A stretch of 7,945 nucleotides of DNA from Methanomicrobiales archaeon. Its GTDB lineage: Archaea > Halobacteriota > Methanomicrobia > Methanomicrobiales > Methanospirillaceae. Both the position numbers and the translations under genes were made by a program. This document shows, one piece after another, positions 1 to 6,803 of the stretch (its first letter is position 1; every line of letters begins with the position of its first letter). The DNA lies in assembly GCA_012520015.1 (NCBI GenBank), contig JAAYPD010000153.1:1-7945 (forward strand). The letters run 5' to 3'. The notes under the pieces were generated by a model. The model did not search any database. It saw only the letters and a program-made list of their open reading frames with translations, and was not told the DNA's origin.

Positions 1-1
1 A

Positions 2-452
2 AAGATCGCCCAAGGGTTAGGAGCTGATCTATCATCTCTTCCTGGCCTTGTTGAAGTCAAAGGAGAGAAAGCCAGACTTTTGTCGGTCGGAGAGAGAAGT
101 TCCTATCTTCTTGGAAAATCAGGTGCTGTAGTTCAGACGAAGGGTCGAAAAAAGAAAGATAAACAGATTACTCTTGGAGGCACTTCTGAAGATGGTTCTG
201 ATAAACCCCAGGAAGTAGTTGAGATTGGGGAAGTAACCCCCAGGTAAGACAACCCTTGATCGGATTCATCAGAGCATGATTCTATTCCAGGCCGGTCGAG
301 GGGAGGCTCTGAAAAGTTTTCTCCTTGAAAACGCCCGCGATCCGAAGTTTTGGAAACTTGCTCAGTCATTATCGGCGCTTTATCCACCTGGAACAGAGGA
401 GAAGAGATGGGTGGATGGAGTATTAGCGAGAAAGAAAGGACTTGGGTTGTGA
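2..452 (+). pseudogene. C-terminal part of DUF1156 anti-phage DNA methylase, frameshifted
   Basis: This is the 3' end of a gene entering from the left edge. From base 2 it reads 81 codons, including a segment like GLVEVKGEKARLL that I recognise as typical of the C-terminus of DUF1156 methylases, and stops at 245-247. The family's usual last segment (ILFQAGRGEALK, then FWKLAQSLSALYPPGTEEKR, then VDGVLARKKGLGL) continues in the next frame, open from 237 to the TGA at 450-452. Removing one C from the CCCCC run at 237-241 joins the frames as EVTPGKTTLDRIHQS and gives 149 residues. DUF1156 proteins are adenine-type DNA methylases encoded with DUF499 ATPases in predicted anti-phage operons, which fits the DUF499 gene at 2465. 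The catalytic domain lies outside the window. The lesion may be a real inactivating or phase-variable indel, or a sequencing error in a homopolymer. The lost segment is well conserved in the homologues I recall, so a true frameshift would probably impair the protein. Confidence 0.83.
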
Positions 453-456
453 TGGG

Positions 457-603
457 ATGGCCGATCCAGTAATTGATGAGAAGAGATACAAATTCCTCAA
501 ATATCTCTATGATCAGAAACAAAAAGATCCTTCTTTTATCTTAACCAGTTATGATGATTTGATTCAAAAAACGTACATTTTCTATATAGCAAGATTATTA
601 TGA
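457..603 (+). CDS. 48-codon ORF, probable truncated winged-helix protein
   Basis: This short ORF starts 4 bp after the restored DUF1156 stop, in the position of the next operon gene. It begins MADPVIDEKRYKFLKYLYD and continues with a helix-rich stretch ending near YDDLIQKT, then YIFYIARLL and a stop. The RYKFLKYLYD pattern resembles the first helix of small winged-helix proteins, but 48 residues is too short for the fold and the last nine residues look unrelated. I infer an N-terminal stub cut off by arrival of the ATPase-Toprim cassette just downstream. No convincing ribosome site is visible; translation may depend on coupling to the upstream gene. An ATG at 452 gives only six codons. It could also be a genuine tiny protein. 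Identity is unproven. Confidence 0.4.
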   Translation: MADPVIDEKRYKFLKYLYDQKQKDPSFILTSYDDLIQKTYIFYIARLL

Positions 604-620
604 AATAGAAGGAACAAGGG
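571..620 (+). promoter_or_regulatory. Candidate archaeal promoter and weak ribosome site for the ATPase-Toprim pair
   Basis: A TATA-like stretch, TTTTCTATATAG, lies at about 578-589, some 40 bp before the ATG at 628. This distance would allow transcription to start around 610-615 and leave a short leader. An AAGGG at 616-620, 7 bp before the ATG, is a modest Shine-Dalgarno candidate. This would let the two-gene cassette be expressed independently of the methylase operon. It is based on composition and spacing only. Confidence 0.3.
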
Positions 621-627
621 TTATAAT

Positions 628-1797
628 ATGATGATTAAACGATTAATACTGACGAACTGGAAAAATTTCTCTAATGTTGATGTCACTTTTCAATCAAGGA
701 TGTTCATTGTTGGGCCTAATGCTTCTGGAAAATCAAATTTTTTAGATGTATTCAGATTCCTTCATGATATATCCAAACAAGGAGGAAGCCTGTATGATGC
801 ATTAGAAAGAAGAGGCGGGATCTCCAAACTCCGCTGTCTTGCAGCAAGAACAAATTCACAGGTAGAGATCGAGGTTCATATCGAAGAACCAGGAGAAATA
901 CCTGTAAATTGGATATATCGTCTGGGTATAAACAGACAAGCTCATGGAAAGCATGATCCCTGTGTAAGTTATGAGACCGTTTTAAAAAATGGAGAGATTA
1001 TTCTCTCCAGACCAGATGATGATGACCTCAAAGATGAAACCCTCCTTTCTCAAACTCACCTTGAACAGACATCAGCAAATGGAAAATTCAGAGTACTCGC
1101 ATCTTTTTTAAGTGATATCAGATATTTCCATATTGTTCCTCAACTAATACGACATCCTCAGGCTTTTACCGGTCCAAATCTCCCGGATGATCCCTATGGC
1201 CGCAACTTTTTAGAACTACTCGCAAAAACACCGGAAAATACAAGAAATTCCCGACTTAAAAATATTGAGAAAAGATTGCGAATACTTGTTCCCCACCTTA
1301 CAGAACTCTCATTCACAACTGATAAATTAGGAATCCCTCATCTGGAAGCCAGATATGAGCATTGGAGACCACGAGCTGGAAAACAACAGGAAGAACAGTT
1401 TTCTGATGGGACACTACGATTAATCGGCCTGCTATGGTCACTCCTTGAACCAAGGGATGCCCCATTAATCCTGGAAGAGCCCGAGTTATCTCTCAACATT
1501 GCGATAGTTCGAGAACTTCCAAAAATTATGTATGAACTGGATAAAGCAACACGGAGAAAGAGGCAGGTTTTTATCAGTACTCATAGTGCCGATCTTATCT
1601 GGGATAAGAGTATCAGTGCAGAAGAAGTGATAATTCTAAAACCCGAAAATGAAAGTTCTGAGGCTGTATTAGCTTCATCAATTAAAGAAATTCGGGGATT
1701 GTTAGAATCGGGTTTTCCTATGAGTGATATAATTTTTCAATACACCGCACCTGAAAGTATGAAACAGGCGTATCTCGAAGAGTTCTTCCATTCATAA
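628..1797 (+). CDS. AAA15/OLD-type ABC ATPase, 389 aa
   Basis: This is a cytoplasmic P-loop ATPase of the ABC/SMC-like AAA15 group, as found in OLD-family and PARIS-type defence modules. Motifs in order: an N-terminal IKRLILTNWKNF strand that opens this fold; Walker A GPNASGKS at residues 29-36; a central insertion of about 200 residues, including an acidic DDDD stretch near 130-133; an ABC signature variant FSDGT at 258-262; Walker B LILEEPEL at 280-287 with the catalytic glutamate pair; and an H-loop STHS at 317-320. There is no C-terminal Toprim domain; a separate Toprim-like gene starts 4 bp downstream, so the pair looks like a split OLD-type unit. A second ATG follows directly (codon 2) and either could be the start. 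All expected ATPase motifs are intact, so the protein is probably functional. By analogy with PARIS, the ATPase may sense infection and control the Toprim partner; that role is inferred. Confidence 0.88.
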   Translation: MMIKRLILTNWKNFSNVDVTFQSRMFIVGPNASGKSNFLDVFRFLHDISKQGGSLYDALERRGGISKLRCLAARTNSQVEIEVHIEEPGEIPVNWIYRLGINRQAHGKHDPCVSYETVLKNGEIILSRPDDDDLKDETLLSQTHLEQTSANGKFRVLASFLSDIRYFHIVPQLIRHPQAFTGPNLPDDPYGRNFLELLAKTPENTRNSRLKNIEKRLRILVPHLTELSFTTDKLGIPHLEARYEHWRPRAGKQQEEQFSDGTLRLIGLLWSLLEPRDAPLILEEPELSLNIAIVRELPKIMYELDKATRRKRQVFISTHSADLIWDKSISAEEVIILKPENESSEAVLASSIKEIRGLLESGFPMSDIIFQYTAPESMKQAYLEEFFHS

Positions 1798-1801
1798 TGA
1801 C

Positions 1802-2395
1802 ATGATATCAATAAACCTTGTTTATGAAGATGAACTGCAAAAAGCAGTTATGTTGAGGATTATGGGAATTTTCGGAGATAAATATTATCCTGGCACCTTT
1901 TTTCCGGGAAGTGGTTTTGGGTATATAAAAAAGAGGATTCATAACTTCAATAAGGCATCACAAATGATGCCATATTTTGTTCTGACAGATCTTGACACCA
2001 CACCTTGCGCACCAGTAAAAATTGCAGAATGGTTACCTGAAGAAAAAAATCCAAATCTGATCTTCAGAATAGCAGTACCAGAAGTGGAATCCTGGTTATA
2101 TGCAGATATTGTTAATTTTCCAAAACAATTGCGTTGTCAGTATAATATTCCAAATGGAGCCGATGCTACAGAAGATGGAAAGAAATTTTTATTCTCTATA
2201 ATAAAAAGAACAGCTCCAAAAAAAATTCAAGAGGATATTCTTCCTGAAAAAGGAACATCCGCGAAAATTGGAAGAGGATACAATCCGCTATTATGCGATT
2301 TTGTTGCCAGACATTGGGATCCCCACATCGCACGGTTACATTCCAATAGTCTTAATAGAGCGATAATAGCTTTGGAAAAATATACCCCAATTTAA
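1802..2395 (+). CDS. Toprim-like putative nuclease partner of the ATPase, 197 aa
   Basis: This small protein is translated with the ATPase (4 bp gap, same strand). Its N-terminus reads NLVYEDELQKAV, placing a glutamate at residue 9 after a hydrophobic strand, as in Toprim folds. FVLTDLDT at 59-66 supplies the paired aspartates D63 and D65. AVPEVESWLYAD at 91-102 resembles the E-x-E/W segment common to small Toprim-like proteins of the DUF4276 sort. The second half carries GTSAKIGRGYN and HWDPHIARLHSNSL, which I recognise as recurring in uncharacterised proteins encoded next to AAA15 ATPases. The likely role is the metal-dependent nucleic-acid-cleaving effector of a two-gene defence module, analogous to the Toprim partner in PARIS. 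The exact family (DUF4276, DUF4435, RloB-like or separate) cannot be fixed by reading alone. No truncation is evident. Confidence 0.75.
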   Translation: MISINLVYEDELQKAVMLRIMGIFGDKYYPGTFFPGSGFGYIKKRIHNFNKASQMMPYFVLTDLDTTPCAPVKIAEWLPEEKNPNLIFRIAVPEVESWLYADIVNFPKQLRCQYNIPNGADATEDGKKFLFSIIKRTAPKKIQEDILPEKGTSAKIGRGYNPLLCDFVARHWDPHIARLHSNSLNRAIIALEKYTPI

Positions 2396-2464
2396 AATAT
2401 TTATTAAATTTTAATCACATTTCAAAACAAAAAATTGTTTAACAATCTCGATATAATATATTAT
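2396..2464 (+). promoter_or_regulatory. AT-rich leader of the DUF499 gene with two palindromes
   Basis: This 69-bp spacer holds a TATA-like segment (TATTTATTAAA, 2398-2408) suitable for a start of transcription near 2425-2435. A perfect 13-bp palindrome follows (ATTGTTTAACAAT, 2434-2446). Next is a perfect 16-bp palindrome (ATATAATATATTATAT, 2451-2466) whose last two bases are the first two of the DUF499 start codon. No Shine-Dalgarno is visible. The arrangement suggests an operator or a hairpin covering the start codon, so DUF499 may be controlled separately from the genes upstream. AT-rich sequence makes palindromes easier to find by chance, so regulation is inferred. Confidence 0.35.
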
Positions 2465-5377
2465 ATGCCCCCAAAACCCTGGTATAAGGTCGTTACCCCT
2501 CGGGAAGATCTCCGTGAAGGCCGGCCACTCGACACCGCAGAGTTTGCAGTCCATCTTGATCACGTCCGTGATGGAAGAGCACCGCCGGATTATCAGGATC
2601 CACGACGCTTTTTTGATCGCACCTATATGACCGAAAATCTCACATTCCTCGCCAGTCAGGTAATCAGGAGATTATCCGGCCAGAAGGTCGAGACTTCAGC
2701 TGTTTTTAATCTCGCAACACAATTTGGAGGGGGGAAAACCCATGCCCTCACATTACTTTATCATCTGGCAACCTCAGGCCCGGATGCAATATCGTACACC
2801 GGAGTATTTCCTGTTCTGAACGCAGCACAGATTAGTCAGATACCAAAAGCCAGGGTGGCGGTTTTTGTTGGTACTGAGTTTGATTCTAATACCGGGCGGG
2901 GGGGCGCAGATGGAACTCCGGTACGGAAAACCCCTTGGGGAGAGATCGCATGGCAACTTGGAGGGATGGAATCATTTGGAAAAGTACTGATCCAGGAGAA
3001 GAAACTTGAAGCTCCAGGTGGAGATGTCATCCGTTCTTTTATTCCGAATGATACTCCCTGCCTTATCCTCATCGATGAACTGATGAATTATGTCACGAGG
3101 TATCGGAAACAGGGATTATCAGATCAACTCTATGCATTTCTTCAAAACCTTTCTGAAACTATTCGCGGCCTTGATAATGTGGTATTAGTGGTCTCAATAC
3201 CAGCATCAGAACTTGAAATGACTGCAGAAGATCAGAGTGATTATGATCGTCTCACAAAACTGCTTGACAGGATCGGAAAACCAGTTCTGATATCTGCAGG
3301 AAAGGAAACACACGAAATCATCAGAAGAAGACTCTTTGAATGGGACGGGCTTCCAAAGGAAGCAAATGAGACGATCAAACAATATTCTCAATGGATAATA
3401 GAACACCGGGATATTCTTCCCGACTGGTTTCAGACCGAGCAGCCTGATAAGGAATTTGCTGCATCATATCCATTTCATCCCCTGACTATCTCTGTATTTG
3501 AACGGAAATGGCAGGCACTTCCCAAATTTCAGCAGACAAGAGGTGTTCTGAGACTTCTTGCACATTGGGTTTCCCGGGCATATCGGGATGGATACAAGGG
3601 GGCTCATAAGGATCTTCTAATTGATCCCGGAACCGCTCCTCTTGATGATTCAAATTTTCGGATTGCAGTCTTTGAACAACTTGGGGAAAGACGCCTCGAA
3701 GCAGCGGTTACTACTGATATTGCTGGTGCAACCACATCGCATGCAATCAGACTTGATCAGGAAGCAGGAGAAGAGATTAAAAAGGCGAGGCTTCATCTGA
3801 AAGTAGCAACGGCAATATTCTTAGAATCGAACGGAGGTCAGGCGAAAAAAGAGGCGACCATACCTGAACTTCGACTCGCTCTCGGTGCTCCTGACATTGA
3901 TGTGATGAATATTGAGACCACTCTTGATGCTCTTGCTCCTCCTGGGGGGATATGTTATTATCTTCATTCAAATGGGGAAAAGTACTGGTTTCATATTGTA
4001 CCCAATCTTGTTAAAGTGGTTGCAGACCGTAAAGCTGCGGTAGCCCCACAAATCGAATCGGAGATGAAAAAGATTGTTGAAACAGTCTTTTCTCAGGGAA
4101 ATAGAATTGATAAAGTGTTCTACCCTCAGCAGAGCAATCAAATATCAAATACACCCAGCTTAAAGCTTGTCATATTATCTCCCGAACAATCTGTAACGGA
4201 CGCTAAAACTATCAGCACGATTACCAAAATGACTGAAGAGCATGGTACAAGTGGGAGAACTTACAAGAATGCACTCATATGGGTGATTCCTGATGATATC
4301 CATGCTTTGAAAGAAGAGGTAAGAACCTATCTGGCCTGGCTTGACCTGAAAGATAAACCCGAGCCGGGATTTGATAAAGATCAACGAAATCAAGTAGAAT
4401 TGGGTCTTAAAAAGTCTGAACGTGATGCAAAAGAAGCAGTCTGGCGAACATACATCCATCTTGGACTGTGGGATAAGAGTAATACCATCCGGATCCTCGA
4501 CCTTGGCATGAATACTTCAAGTTCTGCAAACAACATTACCGAGCTCATTCTTCACCATCTCGAATTAACCGGGGAAATTACAGATAGCATCGCTCCGAAT
4601 TTTTTAAAGAGAAACTGGCCTCCTGCATTTGTAGAATGGCCAACACAACATGTTAGAGATACCTTTTATGCATCACCAATCTTTCCACGATTATTGTATC
4701 CGGAGAAAATTGTCGACTGTATACAGCGGGGAGTTGAGGATGGTACATTTGGGTATGGGTGTGTAGTGGGAGATGAAACATATGATCCCTTCTATTACTT
4801 TGAATGTTTACCACCCTCAAATATTGAAATAAGCCAGGATATGTACCTCATTCCTCAAGACAAAGCAAAAACATACAAAGATCTCATATCTAAACCAAAA
4901 CAGATCTCACGTATTGAAATTCAATCAATTAACAATTCTATTTACTCTGGAAAAACGGGATATTTCAAAGCAACAGGATACGATGAGAACGGAAATGAGG
5001 TGTCTCTTCCATCAATTACTTGGACAACAGATGCAGGATTAATTTCAGATCAAGGAGTGTTATCTGCTCATGAAACTCCAGGTGAGTATCATGTCACATG
5101 TTCATCAGGTGATATATCAATTAGTGTTCCCGTATTTGTCAAAAAGAAAGAGAATCCTGATACTAAATTGAATCCTGAGACATGGACTGGAGAACTTGAT
5201 CCAAATGAGTGGATGTCATTTTATACCAAAATTATTGACCATGTTGGAGTTTTTAGCGAAAGAATCAAAATTGATGTCACATTCAGCATCACTGATCCAT
5301 CCACAATAGATCCTGAACGTCTTGATAAGATCTATCAGGCATTTAGGGAGATGAGACGATTTAGGAAGTTGGATTGA
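2465..5377 (+). CDS. DUF499 anti-phage-associated ATPase, 970 aa
   Basis: This is a large P-loop ATPase of the DUF499 family, normally encoded beside a DUF1156 methylase in predicted anti-phage operons. The ATG at 2465 is chosen because MPPKPWYKVVTPREDLREG is where homologues start; a TTG at 2435 would add ten residues encoded by the palindromic leader. Features: QFGGGKTHAL at 86-95 is the Walker A variant; CLILIDELMNYV at 199-210 is Walker B with D204 and E205; LVVSIPASE at 241-249 follows as a sensor-like strand. Roughly residues 816-890 look like a bacterial Ig-like beta domain (TGYDENGNEV, ITWTTDAG, GEYHVTCSSG). The end carries a WTGELDPNEWMSFYTK segment that I recall as typical of the family C-terminus. 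Length and ends look complete, with no internal stop. The specific activity is unknown; it probably powers DNA or protein remodelling with the methylase. The third quarter onward is more AT-rich than the start. Confidence 0.88.
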   Translation: MPPKPWYKVVTPREDLREGRPLDTAEFAVHLDHVRDGRAPPDYQDPRRFFDRTYMTENLTFLASQVIRRLSGQKVETSAVFNLATQFGGGKTHALTLLYHLATSGPDAISYTGVFPVLNAAQISQIPKARVAVFVGTEFDSNTGRGGADGTPVRKTPWGEIAWQLGGMESFGKVLIQEKKLEAPGGDVIRSFIPNDTPCLILIDELMNYVTRYRKQGLSDQLYAFLQNLSETIRGLDNVVLVVSIPASELEMTAEDQSDYDRLTKLLDRIGKPVLISAGKETHEIIRRRLFEWDGLPKEANETIKQYSQWIIEHRDILPDWFQTEQPDKEFAASYPFHPLTISVFERKWQALPKFQQTRGVLRLLAHWVSRAYRDGYKGAHKDLLIDPGTAPLDDSNFRIAVFEQLGERRLEAAVTTDIAGATTSHAIRLDQEAGEEIKKARLHLKVATAIFLESNGGQAKKEATIPELRLALGAPDIDVMNIETTLDALAPPGGICYYLHSNGEKYWFHIVPNLVKVVADRKAAVAPQIESEMKKIVETVFSQGNRIDKVFYPQQSNQISNTPSLKLVILSPEQSVTDAKTISTITKMTEEHGTSGRTYKNALIWVIPDDIHALKEEVRTYLAWLDLKDKPEPGFDKDQRNQVELGLKKSERDAKEAVWRTYIHLGLWDKSNTIRILDLGMNTSSSANNITELILHHLELTGEITDSIAPNFLKRNWPPAFVEWPTQHVRDTFYASPIFPRLLYPEKIVDCIQRGVEDGTFGYGCVVGDETYDPFYYFECLPPSNIEISQDMYLIPQDKAKTYKDLISKPKQISRIEIQSINNSIYSGKTGYFKATGYDENGNEVSLPSITWTTDAGLISDQGVLSAHETPGEYHVTCSSGDISISVPVFVKKKENPDTKLNPETWTGELDPNEWMSFYTKIIDHVGVFSERIKIDVTFSITDPSTIDPERLDKIYQAFREMRRFRKLD

Positions 5378-5416
5378 TAAATTTAAATTATTAAAACGAA
5401 CGTTATCCTGAACGAC

Positions 5417-6118
5417 ATGGATACCAAGCCACGGCTCATGAGCGGAAAAGGAAACGCCCTCCTCGTCGTCAGCAGTATCTACCAGGCATGCACCTGCTAT
5501 GAGCTCTTCGCCGCTACAGAATTACACGGAAAATGTGCCATCGTCACCTCGTACAAGCCATCACCTGGTGATATCTCAAAAGAAGACAGTGGAGAAGGCT
5601 TAAACGAGAAGTTAAAACAGTATGAGATATACAAACGGATGCTCTCCGAATACTTCAGTCTCCCCCCTGAACAGGCCATTACCAAGGCAGAACAGTTTGA
5701 AATAGAGGTAAAAAAGAAATTTGTCGAAGAACCTGGCCAGATGAAACTCCTCATCGTCGTGGATAAACTCCTTACCGGCTTTGATGCACCATCTGCAACC
5801 TACCTCTATATCGATAAACAGATGCAGGACCACGGACTCTTTCAGGCGATCTGCAGGGTAAACCGCCTTGACGGAGATGATAAAGAATACGGGTATATCG
5901 TCGATTACCGCGACCTCTTCAAAAGCCTTGAGCAGTCAATAAAGGACTACACCTCCGGAGCATTCGGTAAATTTGAGAAGAAGGATGTAGAAGGCCTCCT
6001 CAAAGACAGAGTCAATGCAGCACAGGAACGACTGGAAGAAGTCCTGGAAAAGATACGACTCCTCTGTGAGCATGTCCCCCGGCCAAAGACCACCGCCAAA
6101 AAAAAGAAAAGATCCTGA
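5417..6118 (+). pseudogene. hsdR: Type I restriction HsdR remnant (second motor domain only)
   Basis: This 233-residue ORF matches the middle-to-late part of type I restriction subunit R, a DNA translocase/endonuclease of about 1000 residues. It retains MDTKPRLMSGKGNALLV, GKCAIVTSY at 38-46, helicase motif V (VVDKLLTGFDAP, 114-125) and motif VI (ICRVNRLDGDDKEYGYIVDY, 145-164), followed by a helical region with LEEVLEKIRLLCEHV. The N-terminal PD-(D/E)xK nuclease, Walker A and DEAD/H box are absent, and the helical C-terminus is lost after about PRPKTT. HsdR-like residues VILND precede the ATG (from about 5402), so the ATG is an internal methionine and homology starts just after the DUF499 stop. 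No hsdM or hsdS is present. The product cannot cleave or translocate DNA alone. It reads as a fragment left by deletion; expression as a residual ORF from the DUF499 transcript is possible. Confidence 0.85.
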
Positions 6119-6459
6119 CCGAATGGTATCGATCCGAACTAAAAAAAATAGTAACGGCCAGTATTAAAAAATGGGAGGCTATTCTTGGGGTAACGGTCAA
6201 TGCCTTTGTCATCAGGAAGATGAAGACCAGATGGGGGAGTTGTAACCCGAAGACCGGGAGAATACTGATAAATCTTGAGATGATCAAAAAACCAGAACAT
6301 TGCATTGATTACATCGTCCTTCATGAGATGGTTCACCTGATTGAAAAACGGCACAATGACCGGTTTTGTGATATACTTACCAGTCACATGCCCAGGTGGC
6401 AGATGTACCGGAATGAACTGAACGCAGCCCCATTAGGGCATGATGAATGGAAAGAATGA
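6103..6459 (+). pseudogene. YgjP-like (DUF45/M48-type) zinc metallopeptidase, C-terminal half
   Basis: Homology to YgjP-like metallopeptidases begins in the A-rich tract around 6103 (KILTEWYRSELKKIV) and runs to 6459. Recognisable elements are KMKTRWGSCNP just after the first ATG (6220), YIVLHEMVHL with the HExxH zinc motif, and the third ligand histidine in EKRHNDRF. The family's usual N-terminal half, with an RRKT-like strand and a VRAP-like turn, is missing, and there is no ATG or GTG in frame before 6220 after the stop at 6067-6069. The remaining 79-codon ORF from 6220 keeps the metal site but lacks the helix before it. This peptidase is often encoded directly after hsdR, so one deletion that removed the hsdR 3' end and the peptidase 5' end would explain the junction. 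Activity is unlikely. Confidence 0.8.
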
Positions 6460-6743
6460 TACGATTACCTGAAAACGGACTTGCATACGACACCGATAAG
6501 GACCGGGAGAAACAAAACCTCTGCTAAACCTTCAGAACCGAGTATGAACCCTTTATCCAAGGCAGATTAAAAAAGAAAGGAATTCCAACCGAAATACCTT
6601 TTGATGCATATATCATCTGGGTCACCGACCAAAAGACGGTGGGTGTAACATTCCGGGGGATGCATGCGAAAAGCCATGTGGTGTATCAGAAAAATCCCAG
6701 GTATATTCGAAAGATATTTGAGGGATTGACGATAATTCAATAG
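6456..6743 (+). pseudogene. Unidentified gene with in-frame stop, 95 codons
   Basis: An ATG at 6456 overlaps the peptidase stop in an ATGA arrangement and opens MIRLPENGLAYDTDKDREKQ. The frame meets TAA at 6525-6527 after 23 codons, yet it continues with protein-like sequence: TFRTEYEPFIQGRLKKKGIP, then PFDAYIIWVTDQKTVGVTFR, then GMHAKSHVVYQKNPRYIRKI, and ends at TAG 6741-6743. The alternation of hydrophobic strands and basic helices and the good codon use after the stop argue for a real gene broken by a nonsense change, for example TTA or CAA to TAA. I do not recognise the family. It sits among remnants of a type I restriction locus and may have been an accessory gene there. The 3' part has no good internal start before ATG at 6660. 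Confidence 0.45.
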
Positions 6744-6767
6744 GATTTCCGAAGAAACCACATGAAA

Positions 6768-6803
6768 TAAAAAAAGTATATTGGTATCAATCAGATACTT
6801 CAT
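6768..6803 (-). pseudogene. vapC: VapC PIN-domain toxin, first ~12 codons only
   Basis: On the minus strand an ATG at 6803-6801 opens MKYLIDTNILFL. MKYLIDTNI is the classic first strand of VapC-type PIN ribonucleases and contains the first catalytic aspartate. The start overlaps the end of the DUF2281 antitoxin gene by 17 bp, the normal antitoxin-toxin layout. After about codon 12 the frame continues into sequence that is antisense to the plus-strand remnant ending at 6743 and has no PIN character. The rest of the toxin (usually about 130 residues) has therefore been removed by a rearrangement with its breakpoint near 6744-6768. Confidence 0.75.

Noticed and set aside
133..522. 129-codon ORF on the minus strand
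   Set aside because: It lies opposite the DUF1156 C-terminal coding sequence, whose plus-strand frames match a known family; the minus translation has low-complexity character and no recognisable motif.
563..2427. TTCAAAA at 563-569 and 2421-2427 as a target-site duplication around the ATPase-Toprim cassette
   Set aside because: Seven bases in AT-rich sequence match easily by chance, and there are no terminal inverted repeats or transposase.
2435..2464. TTG at 2435 as the DUF499 start
   Set aside because: The ten extra residues are encoded by palindromic AT-rich leader, and homologues start at the MPPKPWYKVV-like segment.
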